From the NCBI RefSeq assembly GCF_000756375.1, contig NZ_JNFD01000046.1:1-64000 (forward strand): a DNA stretch of 64,000 nucleotides. Reading direction: 5' to 3'. This stretch comes from Sphingopyxis sp. LC81 (lineage in GTDB: Bacteria > Pseudomonadota > Alphaproteobacteria > Sphingomonadales > Sphingomonadaceae). The notes beneath the pieces are model-generated. The model saw only the letters and a list, made by a program, of their open reading frames with translations, did not search any database and was not told the DNA's origin. Positions 35,823 to 44,474 of the stretch are shown one piece after another (positions within the stretch are counted from its first letter, which is position 1; every line of letters begins with the position of its first letter). Position numbers and translations under genes: made by a program.

Positions 35823-37297
35823 CAGTCTTCCAATACCCAAGTGTCTTTGGTGCCGCCGCCCTGGCTCGAATTCACCACCAGCGATCCCTTGGTCATCGCG
35901 ACGCGCGTCAACCCGCCCGGCGTGATTGTGATCCCCTGCGGTGACATCAACACGAAGGGGCGGAGATCAACATGGCGCGGCGCGAGGCCCTTTTTCGTAA
36001 AGATCGGCACGGTCGAGAGCGACAGCGTCGGCTGCGCGATATAATTGCCCGGGTTCGCCTCCAGCTTGGCGCGGAAAGCCGCGATTTCCTTCTTGCTCGC
36101 GGCGGGGCCGACCAGCATCCCATAACCGCCCGACCCGTGGACCTCTTTCACCACCAGTTCGGGAAGCCGGTCGAGCACTTCGCGCAGATGCTCGGGGTCC
36201 GAACAGCGCCACGTCGGCACATTGGGCAGCAGCGCCTTTTCGCCCGTATAGAATTCGATGATGTCGGGCATATAGCTGTACAGCGCCTTGTCGTCGGCGA
36301 TGCCGGTGCCCGGCGCGTTGGCGATCGTGATGCGCCCGGCGCGATACACGTCCCAGATGCCGGGCACGCCGAGCAGCGAGTCAGGGCGGAAATTCAGCGG
36401 ATCGAGGAAATCATCGTCGACGCGGCGATAGATCACGTCGATCGCCTTATATCCTTGGGTGGTGCGCATCGCGACGCGCCCGTCGATAACGCGCAGGTCG
36501 TGCCCCTCGACCAGTTCGGCGCCCATATGGTCGGCAAGGAAGCTGTGCTCATAATAAGCGCTGTTGTGGATCCCCGGCGTCAGCACCGCGACCGTCGGCG
36601 TACCGCCGCATGCGGGCGGTGCGCACGCGGCGAGCGATTTCAATAGGTTGATCGGATAGTCGCTGACCTCGCGCACCGGCACTTTCGCGAACAGCTCGGG
36701 AAACATCTGGAGCATCGTTTCGCGGTTTTCGAGCATGTACGACACACCCGACGGCGTGCGCGCATTATCCTCGAGCACATAGAATTCGTCGGCGCCGGTG
36801 CGCACGATGTCGGTGCCGCTGATATGCGTATAGATGCCGCCCGGCGGATCGAGCCCCATCATCATCGGCAGGAAAGCTTCGTTCCCGGCGATTAACTCGA
36901 CCGGGACGCGCCCCGCGCGCAAAATCTCCTGCCGATGATAGATGTCGTGGAGGAAAGCGTTGAGCGCGCGCACGCGCTGCTCGATCCCGCGCGACAGGCG
37001 GCGCCATTCGCTGGCGGAGATGATGCGCGGCACGACGTCGAACGGGATCAGCCGCTCGTCGCCGTCGGCGGCGCCATAGACGTTGAAGGTGATCCCGGTG
37101 GTGCGGAACAATGCCTCGGCCTGCTGCGCCTTGCGCTGGATGCGCGCCGCATCCTCGGCCTCGAACCACCCGCAATATTCGCGATAGGGCGACCGGGTTC
37201 CGCCCTCCTGGCTCGTCATTTCGTCGAAAAAGGAAATGCGCCTGCCCTTTCCACGCAACATGCCGTCATCCGCCGCGCGCGAGCGCAGCACACCCAT
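35822..37297 (-). CDS. Circularly permuted type 2 ATP-grasp protein of the Anbu operon
   Basis: This 491-residue protein matches the CP-ATP-grasp family (COG2308): SEWRRLSRGIEQRVRALNAFLHDIY, ISGTDIVRTGADEFYVLEDNARTPSGVSYMLENR, YRRVDDDFLDP, VKEVHGSGGYGMLVGP, and PRHVDLRPFVLMSP. It should use ATP to ligate a carboxylate to an amine or thiol. It is the first gene of the leftward operon. The start is ATG 37297, with ATG 37261 (MLRGKGRRISFFDEM) a reasonable alternative. Its product and the peptide substrate are unknown. Confidence 0.93.
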   Translation of the reverse strand: MGVLRSRAADDGMLRGKGRRISFFDEMTSQEGGTRSPYREYCGWFEAEDAARIQRKAQQAEALFRTTGITFNVYGAADGDERLIPFDVVPRIISASEWRRLSRGIEQRVRALNAFLHDIYHRQEILRAGRVPVELIAGNEAFLPMMMGLDPPGGIYTHISGTDIVRTGADEFYVLEDNARTPSGVSYMLENRETMLQMFPELFAKVPVREVSDYPINLLKSLAACAPPACGGTPTVAVLTPGIHNSAYYEHSFLADHMGAELVEGHDLRVIDGRVAMRTTQGYKAIDVIYRRVDDDFLDPLNFRPDSLLGVPGIWDVYRAGRITIANAPGTGIADDKALYSYMPDIIEFYTGEKALLPNVPTWRCSDPEHLREVLDRLPELVVKEVHGSGGYGMLVGPAASKKEIAAFRAKLEANPGNYIAQPTLSLSTVPIFTKKGLAPRHVDLRPFVLMSPQGITITPGGLTRVAMTKGSLVVNSSQGGGTKDTWVLED

Positions 37298-37437
37298 GTT
37301 CCTGCTGCTGCGTTGCCTGACGGCTACGTGGCCACCGGGCTTGTGAGGGCAATGCTAATCGCGCCCGCGAGCCTTGGCAAGCGGGCGCATCGTGTCGATT
37401 GATACGGTAACATCAAGGGGTTGGCTTACCTTTCCTT

Positions 37438-37510
37438 CGTCATGCCGGACTTGATCCGGCATCCATCCTCGCGGGGAAGGCATGGACCCCGGATCAAGTC
37501 CGGGGCGACG
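37438..37510. repeat. Intergenic inverted repeat, GGACTTGATCC family
   Basis: Two arms containing CCGGACTTGATCCGG (from 37445) and its complement CCGGATCAAGTCCGG (from 37489) form an inverted repeat about 73 bp long. Each arm is also a small hairpin. This CGTCATGCCGGACTTGATCC-type element is common in alphaproteobacterial gaps. It lies between the Anbu operon and secA, with no gene in the 239-bp gap. Confidence 0.8.
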
Positions 37511-37536
37511 AATGGAAAAGCTATAGGCCGTCGGCG

Positions 37537-40272
37537 TCAGATCGCGCCGTGGCAGTGCTTATACTTGCGGCCCGAACCGCAAGGGCACGGCGCGTTGCGG
37601 CTGATGTCGAGCGCCGCATAGGGATTTTCGCCTTCGGGCAGATCGGGACGCGGTGACTGCATCGGGGGCAGCGTGTTCGCGATCACGCCCAGCTGGCCGT
37701 CGTCGAGATCGGCGCTGTTGTCCTCGCCCGTGAAGGGGTCGATGTGCGTCGTCAGGAAATCGGGCAGGTCGGGCAGCGGCAGCGCCTCGGGCTCTTCGAA
37801 GCGGAGATCAATGCGCGCCACGGTGCGCGTCACATCCTCGCGGATATTCTGCAGCATGCGTTCGAACAGCGCGAAGGCTTCCTGCTTATATTCGTTGATC
37901 GGCTGCTTTTGCGCATAGGCGCGCAGGAAGACGACCTGGCGCAGCGCGTCGAGCGTCGAGAGATGCTCTTTCCAATGATGGTCGAGCGTCTGGAGCAGCA
38001 CCGATTTCTCGATGCCCTTCCATGTTTCCTCGTCGACGAGCGCGGCCTTTTCGGCCGCGACGGCGTCGGCCGCCGCCTGAATGCGTTCCTCGAAGATTTC
38101 GGCGTCGACCGCGTCTTCCTGCATCCACGCATCGATCGGCGGCGAAAGATCGAGGATATTCTCCACCCGCTCCTTCATCGCCTCGACGTTCCACTGTTCG
38201 GGATAGCTGCCCGGAGGGCACGCGTCGGCAACGATCGAATTGACCGTCTCGGCGCGCATCGCGGTCATCACCTCGTCGACGGTCTCGCTGTCGATGATCT
38301 CGCCGCGCTGTTCATAGATGACCTTGCGCTGGTCGTTCATGACGTTGTCATATTCGACGACCTGCTTGCGGATGTCGTAGTTGCGCGCTTCGACCTTCTT
38401 CTGCGCGGTCTCGATCGCCTTCGACAGCCACTTCGACCCGATCGCCTCGCCATCCTCCAGATTCTTGTTCATCATCTTGGAGAACAAGGTGTCGGGGCCG
38501 AAGATGCGCAGCAGGTCATCGTCGAGGCAGAGGTAGAATTTTGACAGGCCCGGGTCGCCCTGACGCCCCGAACGGCCGCGCAGCTGGTTGTCGATGCGGC
38601 GGCTTTCGTGACGCTCGGTTGCGAGCACGAACAGCCCGCCCGCCGCCTTCACCGCTTCGCGCTCGGCGGCAACCTCTTCGCGGATGCGAGCGATCGCAGC
38701 GTCGCGCTCGGCGCCCTCGGGCAGGTCCTTCAGCTCGTCGTCGATGCGGAATTCTTCGTTACCGCCCAGTTTGATGTCGGTGCCGCGGCCCGCCATGTTC
38801 GTCGCGATCGTGACCGCGCCGGTGCGGCCCGCCTGAGCGACAATATGCGCTTCGCTTTCGTGGAAACGCGCGTTGAGCACGCTGTGCGGCACGCCGTCCT
38901 TTTCGAGGAAGGACGACAGCAGCTCGGACTTTTCGATCGACACGGTGCCGACGAGCACCGGCTGGCCGCGCTCGTTCGCCTCGCGGATCGTCTTGGCGAT
39001 CGCACCGAACTTGTCGGTGATATTCTTGTAGAATTCATCCTCGTCGTCGACGCGCGCGATCGGACGGTTGGTCGGGATGTTGACGACATTCATCTTGTAG
39101 ATGTCGAAGAATTCGGCGGCTTCGGTCGCCGCGGTGCCGGTCATCCCCGAAAGCTTCGGGTACATGCGGAAATAATTCTGGAAGGTGATCGACGCGAGGG
39201 TCTGGTTCTCGGGCTCGATCTGGACGCCTTCCTTCGCCTCGACCGCCTGGTGCAGGCCGTCGGACCAGCGGCGCCCGTCCATCATGCGGCCGGTGAATTC
39301 GTCGATGATGACGACCTTGCCGTCCTTGACGATATAGTCGGTGTCGATGCGGAACATCTGGATCGCCTTCAACGCCTGATTGACGTGATGCACGACCTGC
39401 GTGTTCTCGATGTCGTAAAGGTTGTTGCCCTGCAACAGGCCGGCGGCTTCGAGCAGCCGCTCGACATGCTCGGTGCCGTCCTCGGTCAGGTTGATCGACT
39501 TGGACTTTTCGTCCTTTTCATAATCATCCTCGGTCAGGTTGAGCACGACCTCGTTCACCCGGATATAAAGTTCGGACTTGTCGTCGGTCGGGCCCGAGAT
39601 GATCAGCGGCGTGCGCGCTTCGTCGATCAGGATCGAATCGACCTCGTCGACGATGCCGAAATTGAAGGTGCGGTGGACCATCTGCTGGCGGTCGAACTTC
39701 ATATTGTCGCGGAGGTAATCGAACCCCAGCTCGTTGTTCGTCGCATAGGTGATGTCGCTGTTATAGGCGTCGCGGCGCTGCGTCTCGTTGAGGTTCGGGA
39801 CGATGATCCCGGTCGTCAGGCCCAGGAAGCCATAGACGGTGCCCATCCATTCGGCGTCGCGCGTCGCGAGATAGTCGTTGACGGTGACGACATGCACGCC
39901 CTTGCCTTCGAGCGCGTTGAGGTAGCAGGGCAAGGTCGCCATCAGCGTCTTGCCTTCACCCGTTGCCATCTCCGCGATCTCGCCGCGGTGGAGCACGACG
40001 CCGCCGACCATCTGCACGTCGAAATGGCGCATGCCGAGCGTGCGGACCGCGGCCTCGCGCACTGTGGCAAAGGCTTCGGGCAGGATGTCGTCGAGCGTCT
40101 CGCCGGCGGTCAGACGGTCACGGAACGCCTGTGTTTGCGCCTGCAGTCCGGCGTCATCGAGCGCCTGCATCGCGGGCTCAAACGCATTGATTTTGTCGAC
40201 GATCTTGCGGATCGAGGCGACATAACGGTCGTTGGACGAGCCGAACAGGCTCTTGGCTAGGCCAGAAAACAT
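37537..40272 (-). CDS. secA: Preprotein translocase ATPase SecA
   Basis: This 911-residue motor drives protein export through SecYEG. It has the DEAD motor with MATGEGKTL (Walker A), [37 protein letters not shown] (Walker B), the preprotein-binding region, [12 protein letters not shown], and [11 protein letters not shown]. The tail ends with the SecB/zinc-binding motif [14 protein letters not shown]. The first ATG at 40272 has AAGGA upstream. It lies after a terminator that closes the upstream small-protein gene, so it has its own promoter. Confidence 0.99.
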   Translation of the reverse strand: MFSGLAKSLFGSSNDRYVASIRKIVDKINAFEPAMQALDDAGLQAQTQAFRDRLTAGETLDDILPEAFATVREAAVRTLGMRHFDVQMVGGVVLHRGEIAEMATGEGKTLMATLPCYLNALEGKGVHVVTVNDYLATRDAEWMGTVYGFLGLTTGIIVPNLNETQRRDAYNSDITYATNNELGFDYLRDNMKFDRQQMVHRTFNFGIVDEVDSILIDEARTPLIISGPTDDKSELYIRVNEVVLNLTEDDYEKDEKSKSINLTEDGTEHVERLLEAAGLLQGNNLYDIENTQVVHHVNQALKAIQMFRIDTDYIVKDGKVVIIDEFTGRMMDGRRWSDGLHQAVEAKEGVQIEPENQTLASITFQNYFRMYPKLSGMTGTAATEAAEFFDIYKMNVVNIPTNRPIARVDDEDEFYKNITDKFGAIAKTIREANERGQPVLVGTVSIEKSELLSSFLEKDGVPHSVLNARFHESEAHIVAQAGRTGAVTIATNMAGRGTDIKLGGNEEFRIDDELKDLPEGAERDAAIARIREEVAAEREAVKAAGGLFVLATERHESRRIDNQLRGRSGRQGDPGLSKFYLCLDDDLLRIFGPDTLFSKMMNKNLEDGEAIGSKWLSKAIETAQKKVEARNYDIRKQVVEYDNVMNDQRKVIYEQRGEIIDSETVDEVMTAMRAETVNSIVADACPPGSYPEQWNVEAMKERVENILDLSPPIDAWMQEDAVDAEIFEERIQAAADAVAAEKAALVDEETWKGIEKSVLLQTLDHHWKEHLSTLDALRQVVFLRAYAQKQPINEYKQEAFALFERMLQNIREDVTRTVARIDLRFEEPEALPLPDLPDFLTTHIDPFTGEDNSADLDDGQLGVIANTLPPMQSPRPDLPEGENPYAALDISRNAPCPCGSGRKYKHCHGAI

Positions 40273-40326
40273 GGATTTTCCTTGGAATTAGAATGAATTG
40301 GCGGCGCTTCGACCGCATGAACATAT

Positions 40327-40348
40327 GAAAAAGGCCCCATTGCGGGGC
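40327..40348 (-). terminator. Rho-independent terminator between the 88-residue protein and secA
   Basis: On the minus strand a 5-bp GC stem (GCCCC/GGGGC) with a 5-base loop is followed by CTTTTT. It ends the small exported-protein gene at 40380-40646 before secA begins. Confidence 0.75.
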
Positions 40349-40379
40349 GGCGCCTCAGGAAAGGCGCTAAAACGCTGCT

Positions 40380-40646
40380 CTATTCGAGCGCGCGGTCGCT
40401 GCCGGTGAGCAGGCCGGGAAGATGCGGCGGAGCCGCCTTGCGCGGCTTGCCGCTGCCGCTGGAGGTGCGGCGGGTCGGGGCGGTGGTGGTCGGGCGACGC
40501 TCGACGTCGTTCGTTTCGGCCTTGCCCGCGGTTTCGGCGAACATGACCAGCGACCCCATCGCCGCCGGAACGGCAGGCGCGGCAACAGCCCGGTCGGCGG
40601 TCGCCAGGCCGGTCAGTAATGCCAAAAGGGTCAGCAACAGCCGCAA
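40380..40646 (-). CDS. Small exported protein, 88 residues, unknown function
   Basis: A signal peptide (RLLLTLLALLTGLATADRAVAAPA) is followed by a short Ala/Pro/Thr-rich, basic region (VERRPTTTAPTRRTSSGSGKPRKAAPP) and LLTGSDRALE. The start is TTG 40646, with AGGGG 8 bp upstream; no in-frame ATG fits before the signal peptide. It lies between a cysteine-hydrolase-like gene and secA and is closed by a terminator. I know of no family; the signal peptide and the upstream ribosome site support it being real. Confidence 0.6.
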   Translation of the reverse strand: MRLLLTLLALLTGLATADRAVAAPAVPAAMGSLVMFAETAGKAETNDVERRPTTTAPTRRTSSGSGKPRKAAPPHLPGLLTGSDRALE

Positions 40647-40723
40647 GAATAGCCCCTCATAACGTTCGGAGCCCAGATTATTGCGCCCCGTTCCCTGAAC
40701 ATAGGGTGAAAGCGGCGGCTCGT

Positions 40724-41266
40724 CTAGGGGGCTGGCGTCGCGGCGGGATCGGCCAGTTCGGGGTTCAACCCGCGTACTTCGATCAGGAAACTCTTCGGTT
40801 TCTTGAACAATTTGCTCTTTCGATCGACCTTGAGCCCGACTGTCTCGGCCAGCTCCATGACAAAATGGACGCAATTGAATTTGTTCAGGCTGTAACTCGG
40901 CTGTTCGCGGTCGCGCCATTCGGCGACCTTCGCCATGACCAGCGCATAGGTCGCGTCGTCGACCGTCACATCGAACTGGCGATCGCTCTTCGCAATATAA
41001 TCGGGTTCGGACGACTCCACCTTGCCCTTCACCGCCCCGAACAGGATCGCGGGGCTGACCGAAACCGCCGTGAAACCATAATTGGCGTCGACCACCTCGC
41101 CCGTCGCGTCGACTGTTCCCTTCATCACGATGAAGGCGTGCGGAAAGCGGTCGCCGAAATCATGGCTATAGAAACTCACGACCACCTCGGCGCGCGCCGG
41201 GGCCGCGAGGCCCGCGCACAGCATCAGCAACGACAGGAGAATGAAACGAAGGCCGCGGGTCATCAT
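40724..41266 (-). CDS. Exported protein with papain-like Cys/His pattern, unknown function
   Basis: This 180-residue protein has a signal peptide (FILLSLLMLCAGLAAPARA) and a compact domain with a His in DRFPHAFIVMKG and a Cys in NKFNCVHFVMELAETVG. The order His before Cys resembles permuted NlpC/P60-like (YiiX/YebB) hydrolases, which act on envelope substrates. The catalytic assignment is inference. It precedes the 88-residue protein on the same strand, 77 bp away, and both are exported, so they may be co-transcribed. Confidence 0.78.
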   Translation of the reverse strand: MMTRGLRFILLSLLMLCAGLAAPARAEVVVSFYSHDFGDRFPHAFIVMKGTVDATGEVVDANYGFTAVSVSPAILFGAVKGKVESSEPDYIAKSDRQFDVTVDDATYALVMAKVAEWRDREQPSYSLNKFNCVHFVMELAETVGLKVDRKSKLFKKPKSFLIEVRGLNPELADPAATPAP

Positions 41267-41317
41267 CGGCGCCCTCTTAGCGAGCCGCGCTTCGCCTTGC
41301 CAAGCCGCGATTGCCGC

Positions 41318-41333
41318 TTGACGGAAACGTCAA
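41318..41333. promoter_or_regulatory. Palindromic operator upstream of the SDR gene
   Basis: TTGACGGAAACGTCAA has perfect TTGACG/CGTCAA arms with a 4-base centre and differs from the crotonase site at 26037-26052 by one base. It lies 42 bp before the SDR ATG. It suggests that both loci share one regulator, probably of LiuR (MerR) type by recalled consensus. Confidence 0.6.
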
Positions 41334-41375
41334 CTTCGCATCTTGTCGCGCTGACATCAATGTAAGGAGGGGCCC

Positions 41376-42182
41376 ATGGCACGAAAGGCGATTTTCATCA
41401 CCGGGGGCGGATCGGGGATCGGCCGCGCGGTCGCGCGCCATTTCGCCGGGCAGGGCTGGTTCGTCGGCATCGCCGACGTCAACAGCGCCGGGATCGATGA
41501 AACCGCCGCGCTGCTTCCCGAAGGGGCTTCGTCGCGCCATATGATGGATGTCCGCGATCGCGACCAGTGGCAGGCCGCGCTCGACGCTTTTTCCGCGCAG
41601 AGCGGCGGCCGCCTCGATGTCCTCTTCAACAACGCCGGCATCGGCACGGGCGGGCAGTTCGCCGATATGCCGCCGGCCGAGGCCGACCGGTTGATCGCGA
41701 TCAATTTCGGCGGTGTCGTCAACGGCATCTATATGGCGCTGCCGCTGCTCCGCGCGACCCCCGGATCGACGATCCTCAACACCGGGTCGGCGTCCGGCTT
41801 CTACGGCGTCGCGGGCCTCGCCATCTATTCCGCGACCAAATTCGCGGTGCGCGGCCTGACCGAGGCGCTCGAAATCGAATTCGCCAAACATGGCATCAAG
41901 GTCCGCTCGCTGATGCCGGGCTTCATCGACACGCCCCTGCTCGATCAGGTCAGCGCCGACAGCAACGAACCCGCGCGCAATCGCCTGTCCGACAGCGGCT
42001 TCGAAATCGTCCCCGTCGAGCGCGTCGCCGAGGCCGCATGGGAAGCGGTGCATGGGACGAGCGTCCACACCCCGGTCGGCAAGATGGCGAAGCGCCTGTC
42101 ACGCCTCGCACGCTGGTTCCCGGGGCTGATCGTCCGCCAGTCGAAGAAGATCGACGGGCTCGGCGCCGCGTCATCGCACTAG
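41376..42182 (+). CDS. Short-chain dehydrogenase/reductase
   Basis: This 268-residue SDR has the NAD(P)-binding TGGGSGIGRAVARHF, NNAG in VLFNNAGIG (about residue 87), Ser in NTGSASGFYG and the YSATK catalytic Tyr-Lys pair (about 150-154). It would oxidise an alcohol or reduce a ketone. The shared operator with the crotonase-thiolase genes suggests a 3-hydroxyacyl-CoA or related step, but that is inference. The start ATG has an AAGGAGG site. It ends 1 bp before the converging DUF2807 gene. Confidence 0.92.
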   Translation: MARKAIFITGGGSGIGRAVARHFAGQGWFVGIADVNSAGIDETAALLPEGASSRHMMDVRDRDQWQAALDAFSAQSGGRLDVLFNNAGIGTGGQFADMPPAEADRLIAINFGGVVNGIYMALPLLRATPGSTILNTGSASGFYGVAGLAIYSATKFAVRGLTEALEIEFAKHGIKVRSLMPGFIDTPLLDQVSADSNEPARNRLSDSGFEIVPVERVAEAAWEAVHGTSVHTPVGKMAKRLSRLARWFPGLIVRQSKKIDGLGAASSH

Positions 42183-42183
42183 G

Positions 42184-42894
42184 CTATTTCGCCGGCCCGC
42201 ACGTCACCGACCCACTACCTACATTGCGCACGGTGCACACCGGCTTACCGAGCACGACGGTTTTGCCGATCCCGCGCGAGGTGATCGCGGCGCTCTTGAC
42301 CGCGCGCAAGATGTGATCGCCCGCGCCTTCGCTGTCGCTGATGAGTTCGTCGACCGACAGCGCCCCCGCGTCGATCGCGCCCGCGCCCGACAATGTCATC
42401 TGCGCATTCTTTGCCGCGCCGCCGAGGGTCATCGTACCGTTGCCGATCATCGCGACCTGCAATCGGTCGGTACTGATCTGGCCGACGATCAGCCGTCCAG
42501 GTCCGCGCAGGCCAACCATCGCGCGTTGCCCTTTCAGCCTGTCGATCTGGAGCGATCCCGCGCCCGAAAGCGTCGCCGCACGCAGATTGGCGGCGTTGAT
42601 GCGAACCGTCACCGGCCCGCGCGGCCCGCGGCGTTTTTCGTCGCCCGCGAACTGGCGTTCGCTGATCACCAACCTGCCGTCACGCGCTTCGACGCTCAGC
42701 CGGTCGAGCGCGTCCTGCGGCCCGGTCGCCACAGCGCTCACCGGTGCCCGCGTCACGACCTCGACCGTCACATCGGCGCTGACGTCGATCGTCTCGAAGC
42801 CGGTGAGGCCATAACGCTTTTCGGCGCCCCATGCGGGGCCGGCGGCAAGCAGGGCGGCGGCCGCGATCGCGGCGCATCTGGTGGCAAGCGTCAT
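42184..42894 (-). CDS. DUF2807 (GIN-domain) exported protein
   Basis: This 236-residue protein has a signal peptide (TRCAAIAAAALLAAGPAWG) and the DUF2807 beta-helix-like repeat pattern: LTGFETIDVSADVTVEVVTRAPVSAVATGPQ, then serial ATLSGAGSLQID, GGAAKNAQMTLSGAGAID and ITSRGIGKTV. DUF2807 proteins sit outside the inner membrane in many bacteria and have no established function. It lies 43 bp after a lipoprotein paralogue. The stop is adjacent to the SDR stop. Confidence 0.9.
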   Translation of the reverse strand: MTLATRCAAIAAAALLAAGPAWGAEKRYGLTGFETIDVSADVTVEVVTRAPVSAVATGPQDALDRLSVEARDGRLVISERQFAGDEKRRGPRGPVTVRINAANLRAATLSGAGSLQIDRLKGQRAMVGLRGPGRLIVGQISTDRLQVAMIGNGTMTLGGAAKNAQMTLSGAGAIDAGALSVDELISDSEGAGDHILRAVKSAAITSRGIGKTVVLGKPVCTVRNVGSGSVTCGPAK

Positions 42895-42937
42895 GGTGCC
42901 GCCTTACCCGCTTCGGGCAGGCGGCACCAGCACGGCA

Positions 42938-43693
42938 TCATTTGCAGGTCGCGGTCCCCGAACCCATCTGCCGCGTCGAACAGGTCGCGCCGCCGGCCAG
43001 CGTCACATCGCCCGACCCGAGGATGCGAATATCGGCCGTGCCGGTCGCCTGCGCGTCGACATTGCCCGATCCGGTGACCGACACTTCGAGCGTCGTCGCG
43101 ACCAGCCCGTCGGCATCGATGTCGCCCGACCCGGTGACGCTGATCTCGCCCGCCCCGATCGTGCCGCCGCCAATCTCGATATCGCCCGAACCCGACACCG
43201 TGATATCGGCGCGCTTGCCCGTCAGCTTCGCAACCTTGAGGTCGCCCGATCCGGTGACCACCGCCTCGACCGCGTCGCCGTCGACATTGTCGGCGTCGAT
43301 CGTTCCCGATCCGGTCAGGCGCACCTTGTTCAGCCGAGGTAGGGTGATCGCGATATCGACATCATCCTCGTCGCTGCTCGAAAAGCTGAAACCTTCGCGC
43401 TTGCGGCCGATCAACAGATCCGGTCCATCGAGCTTGATCTCAAGCCGGTCGAGCGCTTCCTTGCGGCCACGCGCGGTGATCGAAAAAGCGTCGCCCTGCC
43501 GGATGGTGACGTCGTCGGGGCCCGCAACCTCAATCGCGGTAAAACCGGCCAGGTCATAGGTCTGGGTCGTGATCGGACCGACGCTGGCCGGCGGCCCGCC
43601 CCGCTCGGCCCGCTTTTCATCGCTCGGCGCCGCGCCGTTGCAGCCGGTCACAAGCGCCAGCGGCAAAATCGCCATCATCCAGTTCCGCATCAT
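42938..43693 (-). CDS. DUF2807 (GIN-domain) lipoprotein
   Basis: This 251-residue protein begins MMRNWMMAILPLALVTGCNG, with a lipobox VTGC that predicts an acylated Cys. The body is a regular beta repeat with six or more SGSGD-type motifs (LTGSGTIDADNV, VTGSGDLKVAK, VSGSGDIEIGG, VTGSGDIDADG, VTGSGNVDAQA). It is a paralogue of the next gene. The ATG at 43693 has AGAGGAG upstream; a larger open frame upstream to 44050 overlaps the divergent gene and is not used. Outer or inner membrane placement is not decided by the sequence. Confidence 0.9.
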   Translation of the reverse strand: MMRNWMMAILPLALVTGCNGAAPSDEKRAERGGPPASVGPITTQTYDLAGFTAIEVAGPDDVTIRQGDAFSITARGRKEALDRLEIKLDGPDLLIGRKREGFSFSSSDEDDVDIAITLPRLNKVRLTGSGTIDADNVDGDAVEAVVTGSGDLKVAKLTGKRADITVSGSGDIEIGGGTIGAGEISVTGSGDIDADGLVATTLEVSVTGSGNVDAQATGTADIRILGSGDVTLAGGATCSTRQMGSGTATCK

Positions 43694-43815
43694 CAATCTC
43701 CTCTGTGTATTGCTTGCATAACACACGATGATCGGCGCTGTCCAGCGGTCTGCCATCTTGTCGCCACCTTCGGCGTCCAGAGGGCAATTTCTCCCCCGAA
43801 ACCGAAAGCCCGACC

Positions 43816-44292
43816 ATGAGCGTAGCCTTTCGCCGCGAGAGCGACGACGAGCATAAGGAACCCGAATTCGAGCTGCCCATCGCGGTCGGCCCGAACCTGG
43901 TGACTCCGCGCGGGCTGCGCCTGCTCGGCGAAGAGGTCGCGCGGCTTGAGGGCGAGATCGCGGAAACCGCCGACGAGGACGCGCGCAAGAAATTGCAGCG
44001 CCGCCTGCGCTATTTCCACACGCGGCAATCGACTGCCGAGGTGCAGGCACCGCCCGCGGACGGCAGTGTCGGCATCGGCAGCCGCGTGACCTATCGGCTG
44101 AACAAGGCCGAAAAGACGATCACCATCGTCGGCGGCGACGAGGCCGACCCGGCACGCGGCCACATCGCCTTTTCCGCCCCGCTCGCCCGCGCGCTGATGG
44201 GAACCGAGACCGGCGAGAGCATCGAATATCAGGACCGTGAGGATGCGATCGCGATCCTCGCGGTCGAGGCCGATCCGGAGACGCAGGCATGA
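43816..44292 (+). CDS. greB: GreA/GreB-family transcription elongation factor
   Basis: This 158-residue protein has a short N-terminal coiled coil (LVTPRGLRLLGEEVARLEGE, RRLRYFHTRQSTAEV) and the GreA/B C-terminal domain (GSRVTYRLNKAEKTITIVGGDEADPARGHIAFSAPLARALMGTETGESIEY). The coil tip holds acidic residues (AETADEDARKK), which fits transcript cleavage stimulation at paused RNA polymerase. It is more like GreB-type paralogues than the housekeeping GreA. Its stop overlaps the ATG of a 59-residue gene. Confidence 0.88.
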   Translation: MSVAFRRESDDEHKEPEFELPIAVGPNLVTPRGLRLLGEEVARLEGEIAETADEDARKKLQRRLRYFHTRQSTAEVQAPPADGSVGIGSRVTYRLNKAEKTITIVGGDEADPARGHIAFSAPLARALMGTETGESIEYQDREDAIAILAVEADPETQA

Positions 44293-44468
44293 AGGACAAA
44301 TTCGAACGCCACAAACAGCCGTGGACCCCGGCCGAAATCGACAAACTCCATACGCTTGCCAAGAAAGGCATGCCGCTGAAGTCGATCGCGAAAGCGCTGA
44401 CGCGCAGCGAGGAATCGGTGAAAATCCGGGCCAAGGCCGACAGCCTTTCGATCGCAAAGCTGCACTGA
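44289..44468 (+). CDS. Small Myb/HTH-like protein, 59 residues
   Basis: A 59-residue frame overlaps the GreB-like stop (ATGA). It reads QPWTPAEIDKLHTLAKKGM then PLKSIAKALTRSEESVKIRA, which resembles a SANT/Myb-like or short helix-turn-helix: a Trp, a first helix, then a second and third helix with Lys/Arg. It may bind DNA or the elongation complex. The start and stop are tightly placed between two genes, and the coding bias matches neighbours. Its function is unknown. Confidence 0.72.
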   Translation: MKDKFERHKQPWTPAEIDKLHTLAKKGMPLKSIAKALTRSEESVKIRAKADSLSIAKLH

Positions 44469-44474
44469 GCCACC

